Below, piece after piece: positions 8,954 to 16,806 of a stretch of DNA of 64,000 nucleotides. Origin of the DNA: Pseudomonas viridiflava (lineage in GTDB: Bacteria > Pseudomonadota > Gammaproteobacteria > Pseudomonadales > Pseudomonadaceae); contig UVIF01000002.1 of the NCBI GenBank assembly GCA_900596015.1, positions 62,001-126,000 of the forward strand, written 5' to 3'. The notes below the pieces were generated by a model. It searched no databases. It saw nothing but the letters and a program-made list of their open reading frames with translations, and was not told where the DNA came from. Made by a program: the position numbers and the translations under genes. Position 1 is the first letter of the stretch. Each line of letters begins with the position of its first letter.

Positions 8954-9027
8954 CTTCGCGGGCAGAGCCCGCTCCCACACAATGGGTAGCGCCGCGACTG
9001 ATATGGGAGCGGGCTCTGCCCGCGAAG
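8954..9027. repeat. REP-type palindrome, copy 2 of family A
   Basis: Arms 8954-8977 and 9004-9027 (24 bases each) are perfect reverse complements around a 26-base loop. The arm sequence equals that at 1254-1314. It is inserted between fliP and fliQ inside the fliL-flhB operon, where it may cause differential mRNA stability of the genes on either side. Confidence 0.9.
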
Positions 9028-9057
9028 AGGCCCTCGACAACACAGCACATCGCAAAG

Positions 9058-9810
9058 TCAGACACCACCGAAACTCCCCGCCAGGGTACCGATGATCAGC
9101 GCCCAGCCATCGACCAGCACGAACAGCATGATCTTGAACGGCAGCGAGATGATCAGCGGCGACAGCATCATCATACCCATGGCCATCAGCACACTGGCCA
9201 CCACCAGGTCGATGATCAGGAACGGAATGAAGATCATGAAGCCGATCTGGAACGCCGTTTTCAGCTCGGAGGTGACGAACGCCGGCACCAGAATGGTCAA
9301 CGGCGCCTGGTCGGCGCTGGCGATGTCGGTGCGCTTGGACAGCCGCATGAACAGCTCCAGGTCGCTCTGCCGGGTCTGCGCCAGCATGAAGTCCTTGATC
9401 GGGCCTTCGGCGCGGGCGACGGCATCCTGGGCGCTGAGCTGTTCACTCAGATAGGGTTGCAGGGCCTGCTGGTTCACCTTGTCGAACACCGGCGCCATGA
9501 TGAACATGGTCAGGAACAGCGCCATGCCGGTCAACAGCTGGTTGGAAGGCGTCTGCTGCAGGCCCAGTGCCTGGCGCAGGATGGAAAACACGATGATGAT
9601 GCGGGTGAAGCTGGTCATCAGCATGACGAACGCCGGAATGAAACTCAGCGCAGTCATGATCAGGAGAATCTGCAGGTTGACCGAATACTCCTGCTGCCCG
9701 TTGGCGCCGCTGGTCATGGTCAGCGCCGGAATCTGCAGCGGATCGGCGGCCAGGGCCATAGGCGCCGCCAACATCAGGCCCAGCGGCAGAACCGTGCGCA
9801 ACACACCCAT
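9058..9810 (-). CDS. fliP: Flagellar export protein FliP
   Basis: FliP forms the core of the export gate together with FliR and FliQ. The product is 250 residues with an N-terminal signal peptide ending at AMALAA (about residue 21), a typical FliP trait, then a conserved hydrophobic region ([24 protein letters not shown]) and two C-terminal membrane helices. ATG at 9810 overlaps the fliO stop (ATGA). A GTG one codon further upstream is possible but less likely. It is followed by a gap with a REP element before fliQ. Confidence 0.96.
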   Translation of the reverse strand: MGVLRTVLPLGLMLAAPMALAADPLQIPALTMTSGANGQQEYSVNLQILLIMTALSFIPAFVMLMTSFTRIIIVFSILRQALGLQQTPSNQLLTGMALFLTMFIMAPVFDKVNQQALQPYLSEQLSAQDAVARAEGPIKDFMLAQTRQSDLELFMRLSKRTDIASADQAPLTILVPAFVTSELKTAFQIGFMIFIPFLIIDLVVASVLMAMGMMMLSPLIISLPFKIMLFVLVDGWALIIGTLAGSFGGV

Positions 9811-10253
9811 CACTTCTTATCCTTCTGGTCCTTGCCCAGCAGTTCCATCAGGCGCTGGGCGAATTCGGGTGTGGCCTGGGTGGTGCGGTCGGGTGGCTGC
9901 ACCGGCGTGCTCAGCACATGCAGCGCGCTGATGCGCCCCGGGCTGACACCCAGCAGGATCTGCTCCTCGCCCACCTGCACCAGCACCAGCCGGTCTCGCG
10001 GCCCCAGCGCCTTGGCACCGATCACGTCGATGACCTGGCCCTGGCGCGGTGCCGCCTGCTGCACGCGCCGCATCAGCCACGCCAACGCGAAGATCAAGGC
10101 CACCACCGCCAGCAGGCCCAGCACGGTCTGGGTCAACTGACCGGCCAGACCAGTGCCTCCCGACGCCACCACCGGCGCCGCCGCGGGGACCACTTCGGGC
10201 GCCGCGAACACGGCCACGGGCAGGAGCAGCAAGGCCCACAGGTACCTGCCCAT
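9810..10253 (-). CDS. fliO: Flagellar assembly protein FliO
   Basis: FliO is a bitopic membrane protein that helps FliP assemble into the export gate. The 147-residue product has an N-terminal signal-like helix ([19 protein letters not shown]), a second hydrophobic segment (about 40-62, [20 protein letters not shown]) and a soluble tail with the family motif [23 protein letters not shown] at 10,253 overlaps the fliN stop (ATGA). FliO is the least conserved gene of the operon; position and pattern make the call firm. Confidence 0.93.
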   Translation of the reverse strand: MGRYLWALLLLPVAVFAAPEVVPAAAPVVASGGTGLAGQLTQTVLGLLAVVALIFALAWLMRRVQQAAPRQGQVIDVIGAKALGPRDRLVLVQVGEEQILLGVSPGRISALHVLSTPVQPPDRTTQATPEFAQRLMELLGKDQKDKK

Positions 10254-10723
10254 CACCGCAGCTTCTTGATGCGTTCGCTGGGACTGATCACGTCGGTCAG
10301 GCGAATGCCGAACTTTTCGTTGACTACTACCACTTCGCCGTGGGCGATCAACGTGCCGTTGACCAACACGTCCAACGCCTCGCCAGCCAGGCGGTCGAGT
10401 TCGATCACCGAGCCCTGGTTGAGCTGCAGCAGGTTGCGAATGCTGATATCGGTCGCCCCGACCTCCATGGAAATGGTGACCGGAATGTCGAGGATCACAT
10501 CGAGGTTCGGACCCTCGAGCGTGACCGGCCCGTTACCCGATTTGGGCGAGCTGCCGAACTCTTCCATCGGCAGGCGCGATGAACTCGAGCCACCGCGCGT
10601 ATCGGCGGCCAACAGCGCGTCGATATCGTCCTGCCCGGCATCCCCGGACTCATCCAGAGCCGCTGCCCATTCATCGGCGAGCGCCTGGTCTTCGGCAGAA
10701 ATTGTCTCATCTTGATCAGCCAT
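10253..10723 (-). CDS. fliN: Flagellar motor switch protein FliN
   Basis: FliN forms the base of the cytoplasmic C-ring and binds CheY-P and the export ATPase complex. The 156-residue protein has an acidic N-terminal part (about 1-70) and a C-terminal SpoA-type domain (about 75-155) with LDVILDIPVTISMEVG, LLQLNQGSVIELDRLAGEPL-like and VNEKFGIRLTDV segments. ATG at 10,723 follows GAGGA. It lies 42 bases after fliM and overlaps fliO. Confidence 0.97.
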   Translation of the reverse strand: MADQDETISAEDQALADEWAAALDESGDAGQDDIDALLAADTRGGSSSSRLPMEEFGSSPKSGNGPVTLEGPNLDVILDIPVTISMEVGATDISIRNLLQLNQGSVIELDRLAGEALDVLVNGTLIAHGEVVVVNEKFGIRLTDVISPSERIKKLR

Positions 10724-10765
10724 CAGTGGTCCTCGACAGGCATCTAAATCATCAGGTCAAAACGA

Positions 10766-11734
10766 TCAGCGACGCTCGATCGGTTCGATAACTTGTAAAG
10801 CCAGGTTGCCTTTGTGCGAGCCAAGCTTGGCTTTGAACGAAGGCACGCCATTGGCGCGCAGGATCAACTCTTCCGGCAGCTCGACCGGAATCACATCGCC
10901 AGGCTGCATGTGCAGGATGTCGCGCAGCTTGAGCTGGCGCCGCGCCACGGTGGCGCTCAGGGGAACGCTGACATCCAGAACGTCTTCGCGCAGCGCCTTG
11001 CTCCAGCGCTCGTCCTGGTCGTCCAGGTCGGACTGGAAGCCGGCATCGAGCATCTCGCGCACCGGTTCGATCATCGAGTACGGCATGGTCACGTGCAGGT
11101 CGCCACCGCCGCCATCGAGTTCGATGTGGAAGGTGGACACCACGACCGCCTCGCTGGGCCCGACGATGTTGGCCATGGCCGGGTTGACCTCCGAGTTGAT
11201 GTACTCGAAGTTGACTTCCATGATCGCCTGCCACGCTTCCTTCATGTCGAGGAAGGCCTGGTCCAGCACCATGCGTACCACGCGCAGTTCGGTAGGGGTG
11301 AACTCGCGGCCCTCGATCTTGGCGTGGCGTCCGTCACCGCCGAAGAAATTGTCGACCAGCTTGAATACCAGCTTGGCATCGAGAATGAACAGGCCAGTGC
11401 CGCGCAGTGGCTTGATCTTCACCAGGTTGAGGCTGGTGGGCACGTACAGCGAATGCACGTACTCGCCGAACTTCATCACCTGCACGCCACCCACCGCTAC
11501 ATCGGCGGAGCGACGCAGCAGGTTGAACATGCTGATGCGGGTGTAGCGGGCGAAGCGCTCGTTGATCATTTCCAGCGTCGGCATGCGCCCACGCACGATG
11601 CGATCCTGAGTGGTCAGGTCGTAGCTCCTGATCCCCCCGGGTTCGCCATTGCCTTCGGTTTGCACCAGGCCATCGTCGACGCCATGCAGCAGCGCATCGA
11701 TCTCGTCCTGGGACAGCAGGTCCTGTACGGCCAT
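10766..11734 (-). CDS. fliM: Flagellar motor switch protein FliM
   Basis: FliM is the central C-ring protein that binds CheY-P and sets rotation direction. The 322-residue product begins MAVQDLLSQDEIDALLHG, the conserved CheY-P-binding N-terminal peptide. It continues with the CheC-like middle domain containing the GGxG-type segment FFGGDGRHAKIEGREFTPTE and a C-terminal SpoA domain. Length and sequence are standard. It lies 9 bases after the fliL stop. Confidence 0.97.
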   Translation of the reverse strand: MAVQDLLSQDEIDALLHGVDDGLVQTEGNGEPGGIRSYDLTTQDRIVRGRMPTLEMINERFARYTRISMFNLLRRSADVAVGGVQVMKFGEYVHSLYVPTSLNLVKIKPLRGTGLFILDAKLVFKLVDNFFGGDGRHAKIEGREFTPTELRVVRMVLDQAFLDMKEAWQAIMEVNFEYINSEVNPAMANIVGPSEAVVVSTFHIELDGGGGDLHVTMPYSMIEPVREMLDAGFQSDLDDQDERWSKALREDVLDVSVPLSATVARRQLKLRDILHMQPGDVIPVELPEELILRANGVPSFKAKLGSHKGNLALQVIEPIERR

Positions 11735-11743
11735 GAGTTGTTC

Positions 11744-12253
11744 CTACTGCAATACGAAGTTAGTGAAGAGCACCTGATCGATCACGGGCTTGCCCACTTC
11801 TTTCTGCGCCACTTCCTGAACGCTCGCGGTAGCTTTCTGGCGCAGCATTTCCTGGCCGATCGGCGTGGTCAAGGTTTCGAACGGCTGCCCGGAAAACAGC
11901 ATGACCAGATTATTGCGGATGACCGGCGTGTGCACCTTCAGAGCATCCATGTCGGCCTTGTCCCGCGCCTGCAGCACGATGCTGACCTGCATGTAGCGAT
12001 CACGACCGTTCTGCTTGAAGTTGACCACGAAGGCGGGTGTCAGCGGCTCGTAGATCGCCGCAGGTTTGGTGTGGGCAGCATCTGCCGTGGCCTTGTCCGC
12101 GGGCGCCTCGGCGGGTTTGTGCATGAGGAACCAGGTGGCCCCGACCGACAGGCCGATGGCGAGCAGCAAGCCCACGACCAGCAGGATGATCAGCTTGAGT
12201 TTGCCCTTGCCTTCCTTGGCTGCGGGTTCCTTTGCTTCTTCGGTCTTTGCCAT
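11744..12253 (-). CDS. fliL: Flagellar basal body-associated protein FliL
   Basis: FliL is a single-pass inner-membrane protein around the stator that supports torque. The 169-residue product has a short charged N-terminus, one membrane helix (about 20-43) and a periplasmic domain ending in VLFTNFVLQ, the conserved FliL tail. It is the first gene of the fliLMNOPQR-flhB operon. A sigma-54 site at 12,304-12,319 lies about 50 bases upstream. Start ATG at 12,253. Confidence 0.95.
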   Translation of the reverse strand: MAKTEEAKEPAAKEGKGKLKLIILLVVGLLLAIGLSVGATWFLMHKPAEAPADKATADAAHTKPAAIYEPLTPAFVVNFKQNGRDRYMQVSIVLQARDKADMDALKVHTPVIRNNLVMLFSGQPFETLTTPIGQEMLRQKATASVQEVAQKEVGKPVIDQVLFTNFVLQ

Positions 12254-12303
12254 GCCAATAATCCGTCACCATTGAGGGGTAAGCGTACCCATGGCGACGA
12301 TGG

Positions 12304-12319
12304 AGCAAGGGTTATGCCA
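12304..12319 (-). promoter_or_regulatory. Sigma-54 promoter upstream of fliL
   Basis: Minus strand reads TGGCAT-AACCC-TTGCT, one mismatch from TGGCAC-N5-TTGCW. The transcript would start near 12,293, 40 bases before the fliL ATG. Position and match support a FleQ/RpoN promoter for the fliL operon, separate from fliK. Confidence 0.8.
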
Positions 12320-12370
12320 ACAATCCCCGCGGCTGAACTTCAAGGCCTGCAACCGGCCCTTGAGGCACAG

Positions 12371-13714
12371 TCAGGCGTAGTAATCCACGGCGCTGGTGCC
12401 CAGCACCGTGCTCGAGGCTACGGACTGTGCCGCCGCCACGGCCGGCTCGGCAGAATCGAGCGCATCGGTGCCGGAGCGCTCGCCCCCACTGCGACGGCTC
12501 TGCTGTGCCTGCTGCTCGCCCTGAGACTGACGCGACTGATCAGACACGTTGACGTCCAGCTGCCCCATGCCCTGCTGGTTGAACATGTCCTTGAGCCGAT
12601 GCTGCTGGCTTTCCAGCGCCTCGCGCACGCCAATATGGGCGCTGGTGAAGGTCACCTGGGTCTGCTGGTCGGGTGTGATGTCGACGCGGATGTCCAGACG
12701 CCCCAGTTCCGCGGGCGTCAGTTGAATGTCGGCTGATTTCAGATTCTGACTCGACAGGTACATGACCCGGTTGACCAGGCCTTCGGTCCATCCCGACTGC
12801 TGCATGGCCAACGGCTGGCCAAGCGGGCTGGCCAGCGGCGCCGCATTGCCGGTCTTGGCCGTGGTCGACTGGGTCAAGGCCTGCAGGCGGTCGGCGAAGT
12901 TATCGACGCGGCTGTCGCTGGCCGCTGCGTCGGCATCCTTCAAGGCCCCGCCGATCAAGCCGGCGAAACCGTCATCGCCGCCCTCACCCGCTTCGCCTGC
13001 CGACTCCTCGCTCATCATGGCCGCCAGACCATTGACGAAATTGCTTTCAAGGCCCTGCTCGCTGGCCGTCGAGGGGTCAGCCGATGACGTTTGGCTGGCA
13101 TGTGCAGAGGTAGTGCCATTATTTTTGGCGGTCTGTTCCAACGCCAGCCGCAACGCAGGCAAATCGGCCAGCACGTCCTGGGTTGGGTCGAAAGCCTCGC
13201 CAGCGCTGTCGGTATCGCTGTCCAACAGACTGGTAGCAGTCACTGCCGGTGGCGGCACCTGGACCAACGCGGGATTGGCGGCTGGATCGGCCGGGGCCGG
13301 TACCGCTGCAGGATCGACCGGCGCCGCAGCAGCGCTGACGCTGGGATCGTCCTTGTCGGCGGTATCGCTGACCTTGTCGTCGTCCTTGGTGGCAGGCTTG
13401 TCGGCTTTGTCTGTCTTGTCGAGCTTTTCAGGCTTGTCGGCCTTGGCAACTGGCAACTTCTTGCCGCTATCGGCAACCGTCGGGTTGGCGCCAGCCGCCT
13501 TGGAGGTCGGCGGCGCGGCGGTTTCCCGTGGGGCAGGCGGCGCAGGCTCGGTCCGCGCCTTGACCGCGACTTCGTGGTTTTGCCGTGCATAGAGATCGGC
13601 GAAACGCGGCGCCGAATCGCTGTCCGCTGCAGTGGGCTTGGCTGCGCCGGTGGCTGATGCCGCGCGTGCAGCGGCGCCCAGTTGCAGCAACAAAGGGTTT
13701 GAAGCGACAGCCAT
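12371..13714 (-). CDS. fliK: Flagellar hook-length control protein FliK
   Basis: FliK is a secreted ruler that measures hook length and triggers the FlhB switch. The 447-residue product has a long low-complexity N-terminal region rich in Ala, Asp, Lys, Thr and Pro (about 25-300), including a repetitive KADKPEKLDKTDKADKPATK stretch, then the folded Flg_hook domain (about 300-390) with LTPAELGRLDIRVDI and the FTSAHIGVREALE segment. A Gln/Ser-rich tail follows. It has its own sigma-54 site at 13,762-13,777. The low-complexity part makes the call rest on the C-terminal domain and context, both strong. Confidence 0.95.
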   Translation of the reverse strand: MAVASNPLLLQLGAAARAASATGAAKPTAADSDSAPRFADLYARQNHEVAVKARTEPAPPAPRETAAPPTSKAAGANPTVADSGKKLPVAKADKPEKLDKTDKADKPATKDDDKVSDTADKDDPSVSAAAAPVDPAAVPAPADPAANPALVQVPPPAVTATSLLDSDTDSAGEAFDPTQDVLADLPALRLALEQTAKNNGTTSAHASQTSSADPSTASEQGLESNFVNGLAAMMSEESAGEAGEGGDDGFAGLIGGALKDADAAASDSRVDNFADRLQALTQSTTAKTGNAAPLASPLGQPLAMQQSGWTEGLVNRVMYLSSQNLKSADIQLTPAELGRLDIRVDITPDQQTQVTFTSAHIGVREALESQQHRLKDMFNQQGMGQLDVNVSDQSRQSQGEQQAQQSRRSGGERSGTDALDSAEPAVAAAQSVASSTVLGTSAVDYYA

Positions 13715-13761
13715 GAAGATCTCCCCGATACGGTGGCGTTAACGCTGATAGCCATGGAGAA

Positions 13762-13777
13762 AGCAAGTATCGGGCCA
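13762..13777 (-). promoter_or_regulatory. Sigma-54 promoter upstream of fliK
   Basis: Minus strand reads TGGCCC-GATAC-TTGCT. GG and GC are ten bases apart and one base differs from TGGCAC. Predicted start near 13,751, about 37 bases before the fliK ATG and downstream of hptB. Confidence 0.75.
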
Positions 13778-13804
13778 GCGATAGGCTGCCGAGGTCAACG
13801 ACGC

Positions 13805-14209
13805 TCAACGCGCAAAGCGCGCGCGCTCTTGCGAATACAGTTGCAGGACCAGCACGAACTCGCGGTCGATCCGCTGCACATGGGCATCGACGCCGTCCAG
13901 TGCGCCGTGTCGGCAGTACTGCTCGAGCTCGCTGCACAGCTGCGCCAAACGCAAGGCGCCCATGTTGCCGCTGCTGCCCTTGAAACTGTGGGCAGCATGG
14001 CCCAGTTCGACCAGATCGCGTGACCGGTGCAGTTCATTCAAGCGCAGTTGCGAGTCGCTCAGGAAGGTGTCGAGCAACAGCGGATATTCATCTTCCATGA
14101 CTTCCTGCAGGGCCTCGAGGGCTGCAGGATCTGCATGGGGCTTCTGCAGCTGTTCGTCTGCCAGCTGTTCATCTGTCAATCGCTCGTCTGCAACGTGTTC
14201 GATAGTCAC
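13805..14209 (-). CDS. hptB: Histidine phosphotransfer protein HptB
   Basis: HptB is a one-domain phosphotransfer protein. In P. aeruginosa it takes phosphate from hybrid sensor kinases and passes it to HsbR. The 134-residue product has the Hpt motif HSFKGSSGNMGA with phospho-accepting H74. Its N-terminus carries an extension with three in-frame copies of an (A/T)DE(R/Q)L pentapeptide (residues 7-21), which I have not seen in the shorter P. aeruginosa protein. Start is GTG at 14,209 with AAGGAG 7 bases upstream. It lies 24 bases after the hsbR stop. Confidence 0.92.
   Translation of the reverse strand: MTIEHVADERLTDEQLADEQLQKPHADPAALEALQEVMEDEYPLLLDTFLSDSQLRLNELHRSRDLVELGHAAHSFKGSSGNMGALRLAQLCSELEQYCRHGALDGVDAHVQRIDREFVLVLQLYSQERARFAR
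14147..14191 (-). repeat. 15-base tandem repeat, three copies, in the 5' end of hptB
   Basis: Three consecutive 15-base units (14,191-14,177, 14,176-14,162 and 14,161-14,147) encode ADERL, TDEQL and ADEQL. The last two differ at only a few bases. This looks like recent in-frame slippage expansion and is not part of the Hpt fold. Confidence 0.85.
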
Positions 14210-14233
14210 TTGTTCGCTCCTTGATCAAGCCGA

Positions 14234-15943
14234 TTACGCTTGAGACTCCCAGGTAAATTCGACATGCGCGCTGCGCCCGTCTTCCGACCAGCCCGCGCTG
14301 TGGCTCAGCTGGCGGACCAGATTGACACCACGCCCTGACAGCCCGTGCACGCTGGGCGGCTTCGCCAGGACCTGCTTCGGATCGAATCCCTTGCCGCTGT
14401 CTTCGACCACGATTCTCAGGACCCCGCCGACCCCGTGCGGGCGTACCTGCAAGTGTATGCGTATATAACCCTCTTCCAAAGCCGCCAGGCGACTGTTGCG
14501 CAGCGTGTAGTACTGGGCGAACCCGGCGGCATTGCACTTGAGCGCGGAATCGAGGTCCAGGACACCGTGCTCCAAGGCGTTGGAGTATAACTCGGCGAAC
14601 ACGCTGTAGAGCTCTCCGCTCTGCGCGCGCAGGCCGTGAATCTCCTGCAGCAGTTGCAGAATGTAGGGCAGCGGGTTGAAGCGGCGCAACGTGTCGGCAC
14701 GAAACTCGTACGTGGCCGACCAGTCGAGCGGACTCGACTGGCCGCTGTCGGAATAGATCAGACTGGCCGGCGGCTGGCGTTCGGCGTCGATCAATGCCAA
14801 CTGCACCATGCTCACATCGTCGCGCGATTCGCCGCGGAAATCATGCAGCGCCTGCAGGATGCCTTCGAACAGTGATTCAGGATCCTTGTGGGTGTCGAAG
14901 ACGCGCTCGAGCCTCTCCACGCCGAACGACACTTCCTGCGCATTGCTGGTTTCGATGACGCCGTCGGACAGCAGCAGGACCCGGTCGCCTGGCGCCAGCG
15001 GCCAGACCTCGGTCTGGTCTTCGAAACGGGTGGCCGGCAATACGCCCAGCGGCAGATGACGCGACACCAGCGCCACGCGCGCCGAGCCGTCCTGGCGATG
15101 CAGGTAGCCGTCGGGCATGCCGCCGTTCCAGACTTCCACCGTGCAATGCTGAAAACTCAGGCGCAGCATGGTGGCGCAGCAGAACATGTCCACCGGCAGG
15201 ATTCGCTTGAGCTTGGCGTTCATCTCGCGAAGGATTTCGGTCAGTCCGTAGCCCTTCGCCGTCATGCCATAGAACACCTCGGCCAAGGGCATCGCGCCTA
15301 CTGCCGCCGGCAGCCCGTGCCCGGTGAAATCACCGAGCAGCACATGCATGTCGCCCGAGGGTGTGTAGGCAGCCAGCAGCAAGTCGCCGTTGAACAGCGC
15401 GTAGGGCGACTGCAGGTAACGCACGTTGGGCGCGTCGAGGCATCCGGAATGCGCGATCTGGTCGAATACCGCCTTGGCCACGCGCTGCTCGTTGAGCAGG
15501 TAATCATGGTGACGGGTGATCAGGTCGCGCTGCTCGAGCACCGTGGCCTGCAAACGGCGCAGGCGATCCATGGCCTTGATCTTGGCGGCCAGGATCACCT
15601 GGTTGTAGGGTTTTGCCAGGAAGTCGTCGCCACCGGCGTCCAGGCAACGTACCAGCGCCTGTTCTTCGGTCAGCGAAGTCAGGAAGATGATCGGCACCAA
15701 GGCCTCACCGGCCAGCTGCTTGATGGCACGCGCGGCCTCGAAGCCGTCCATGACAGGCATCATGGCATCGAGCAGCACCAGCTGCGGGCGCTGCTGGCGG
15801 AACGCTTCGACCGCCTCCTGGCCGTTGCTGGCCGTGATCACCGCATGGCCCTGACGCCGCACGATGCTGGACAGCAGCATGCGGTCGGTCATGTTGTCGT
15901 CGGCAATCAGGACCGTCAGCGCCTCTTCGTTGGCCGACTGCAT
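14234..15943 (-). CDS. hsbR: Response regulator with PP2C phosphatase and anti-sigma kinase-like domain, HsbR
   Basis: HsbR is a partner-switching regulator. Phosphorylation by HptB activates its PP2C phosphatase, which dephosphorylates HsbA, while its kinase-like domain rephosphorylates HsbA. The 569-residue protein has a receiver (about 10-125) with phospho-acceptor D59 in LLDAMMP, a PP2C/SpoIIE domain (about 165-390; LLGDFTGHGLPAAVGA, LLLSDGVIE) and a C-terminal HATPase domain (about 430-565) with N-box ELYSNALEHG and GRGVNLVRQL. It starts in a TGATG junction with hsbA. No residue loss seen. Confidence 0.92.
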   Translation of the reverse strand: MQSANEEALTVLIADDNMTDRMLLSSIVRRQGHAVITASNGQEAVEAFRQQRPQLVLLDAMMPVMDGFEAARAIKQLAGEALVPIIFLTSLTEEQALVRCLDAGGDDFLAKPYNQVILAAKIKAMDRLRRLQATVLEQRDLITRHHDYLLNEQRVAKAVFDQIAHSGCLDAPNVRYLQSPYALFNGDLLLAAYTPSGDMHVLLGDFTGHGLPAAVGAMPLAEVFYGMTAKGYGLTEILREMNAKLKRILPVDMFCCATMLRLSFQHCTVEVWNGGMPDGYLHRQDGSARVALVSRHLPLGVLPATRFEDQTEVWPLAPGDRVLLLSDGVIETSNAQEVSFGVERLERVFDTHKDPESLFEGILQALHDFRGESRDDVSMVQLALIDAERQPPASLIYSDSGQSSPLDWSATYEFRADTLRRFNPLPYILQLLQEIHGLRAQSGELYSVFAELYSNALEHGVLDLDSALKCNAAGFAQYYTLRNSRLAALEEGYIRIHLQVRPHGVGGVLRIVVEDSGKGFDPKQVLAKPPSVHGLSGRGVNLVRQLSHSAGWSEDGRSAHVEFTWESQA

Positions 15944-16266
15944 CAGGAGATCTTGAACAACTTGTCGAAGTTGGAGATGGCCAGGATCTTGCGCACGTCC
16001 GGGGAAATATTGACCAGTGCGATGTCGGCGTTGTCGCCACCGGCATGGTCGCGCAGCAACAGCAGCATGCCCAGCGCCGAGCTGTCCATGTAGGTGGTGT
16101 TCTTCAGGTCGATGACATAACGGCTGGGCTTGCCGGCACGCTCGTCTTCATAGGCTTCGCGAAACTGCTGGTGCAGGCTGAAATCGAACCGGCCTGAAAT
16201 AGCCACCGATGAGGTACTGCTTTCGGCGTCGAAGGTCTGGGTGACAGAACTCTGGGTTACAGCCAT
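15943..16266 (-). CDS. hsbA: Anti-sigma factor antagonist HsbA (STAS domain)
   Basis: HsbA is a STAS-domain protein. In P. aeruginosa it switches between FlgM when unphosphorylated and the diguanylate cyclase HsbD when phosphorylated, linking swimming and biofilm. The 107-residue product has YMDSSALGML with the phospho-serine at S62 or S63. ATG at 16,266 follows AAGGAG. A longer in-frame start is less likely. A diguanylate cyclase partner is not encoded nearby; flgM is 31 kb away in this window. Confidence 0.92.
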   Translation of the reverse strand: MAVTQSSVTQTFDAESSTSSVAISGRFDFSLHQQFREAYEDERAGKPSRYVIDLKNTTYMDSSALGMLLLLRDHAGGDNADIALVNISPDVRKILAISNFDKLFKIS

Positions 16267-16310
16267 GTAGTAATGCTCCTTGGGTGTGCCTTGCAGGCAA
16301 GATGTAGCAC

Positions 16311-16324
16311 CGCTCTGCAGAGCG
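16311..16324. repeat. 14-base perfect palindrome upstream of hsbA
   Basis: CGCTCTGCAGAGCG is self-complementary and lies about 45 bases before the hsbA ATG, in the short fliJ-hsbA gap. It may be an operator or an RNA hairpin. Confidence 0.4.
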
Positions 16325-16350
16325 TTCAACGGGGTACTGACAAATTACGG

Positions 16351-16800
16351 CTAAAAGTTCTCGTGCCTGGGCAAGCGTTGCGACAACTCGTCGAGCAGAC
16401 GCTGCTCCCGCTTGTCTTCCAACTGCCGAGCCTCGAGGATGTAGCGCTGCACCAGCTTGCGCAGCCCCTCCACTCGAGCATAGGCCTGCTGCCAAGTGGC
16501 GCGCGCATTGTTCAAGTTGTTCTGATGCCACGCAAGGCTCTGTTTCTGCTGCGCGACGGCGGTTTCCAACTGGTTGAGAAAGCGCTGATAGTTCAACAGC
16601 CATTGCCCGGACACGCCACGACTGCCATTGCTGATCCACTGTTGCTGATAGTCGTTGCGGAAGCGTTCGAGCTCGGCCAACTTGGCTTCGGCCAGGCTCA
16701 CCTGGCCCTGGAAATGCCCCAGCCGCTGCGCAGCCTTGCGTTCGGTACTCTCGGCCATTTCCACCACGGGCGCCAGGCGGGCTGCACGACTCATCGCCAT
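16351..16800 (-). CDS. fliJ: Flagellar export chaperone FliJ
   Basis: FliJ is a coiled-coil stalk protein that inserts in the FliI ring and couples it to FlhA. The 149-residue product is almost entirely helical and rich in Gln, Arg, Leu and Glu, with heptad-like spacing. It follows the fliI stop by 6 bases, starting at ATG 16,800; a start two codons later is possible. Sequence is poorly conserved in this family; the position directly after fliI and the composition support it. Confidence 0.92.
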   Translation of the reverse strand: MAMSRAARLAPVVEMAESTERKAAQRLGHFQGQVSLAEAKLAELERFRNDYQQQWISNGSRGVSGQWLLNYQRFLNQLETAVAQQKQSLAWHQNNLNNARATWQQAYARVEGLRKLVQRYILEARQLEDKREQRLLDELSQRLPRHENF

Positions 16801-16806
16801 CGTCGC

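Noticed and set aside
6524..8989. An 821-codon plus-strand frame opposite flhB, fliR and fliQ
   Set aside because: It is rich in His, Gln and Arg, as expected for the complement of hydrophobic high-GC genes, and overlaps three certain genes.
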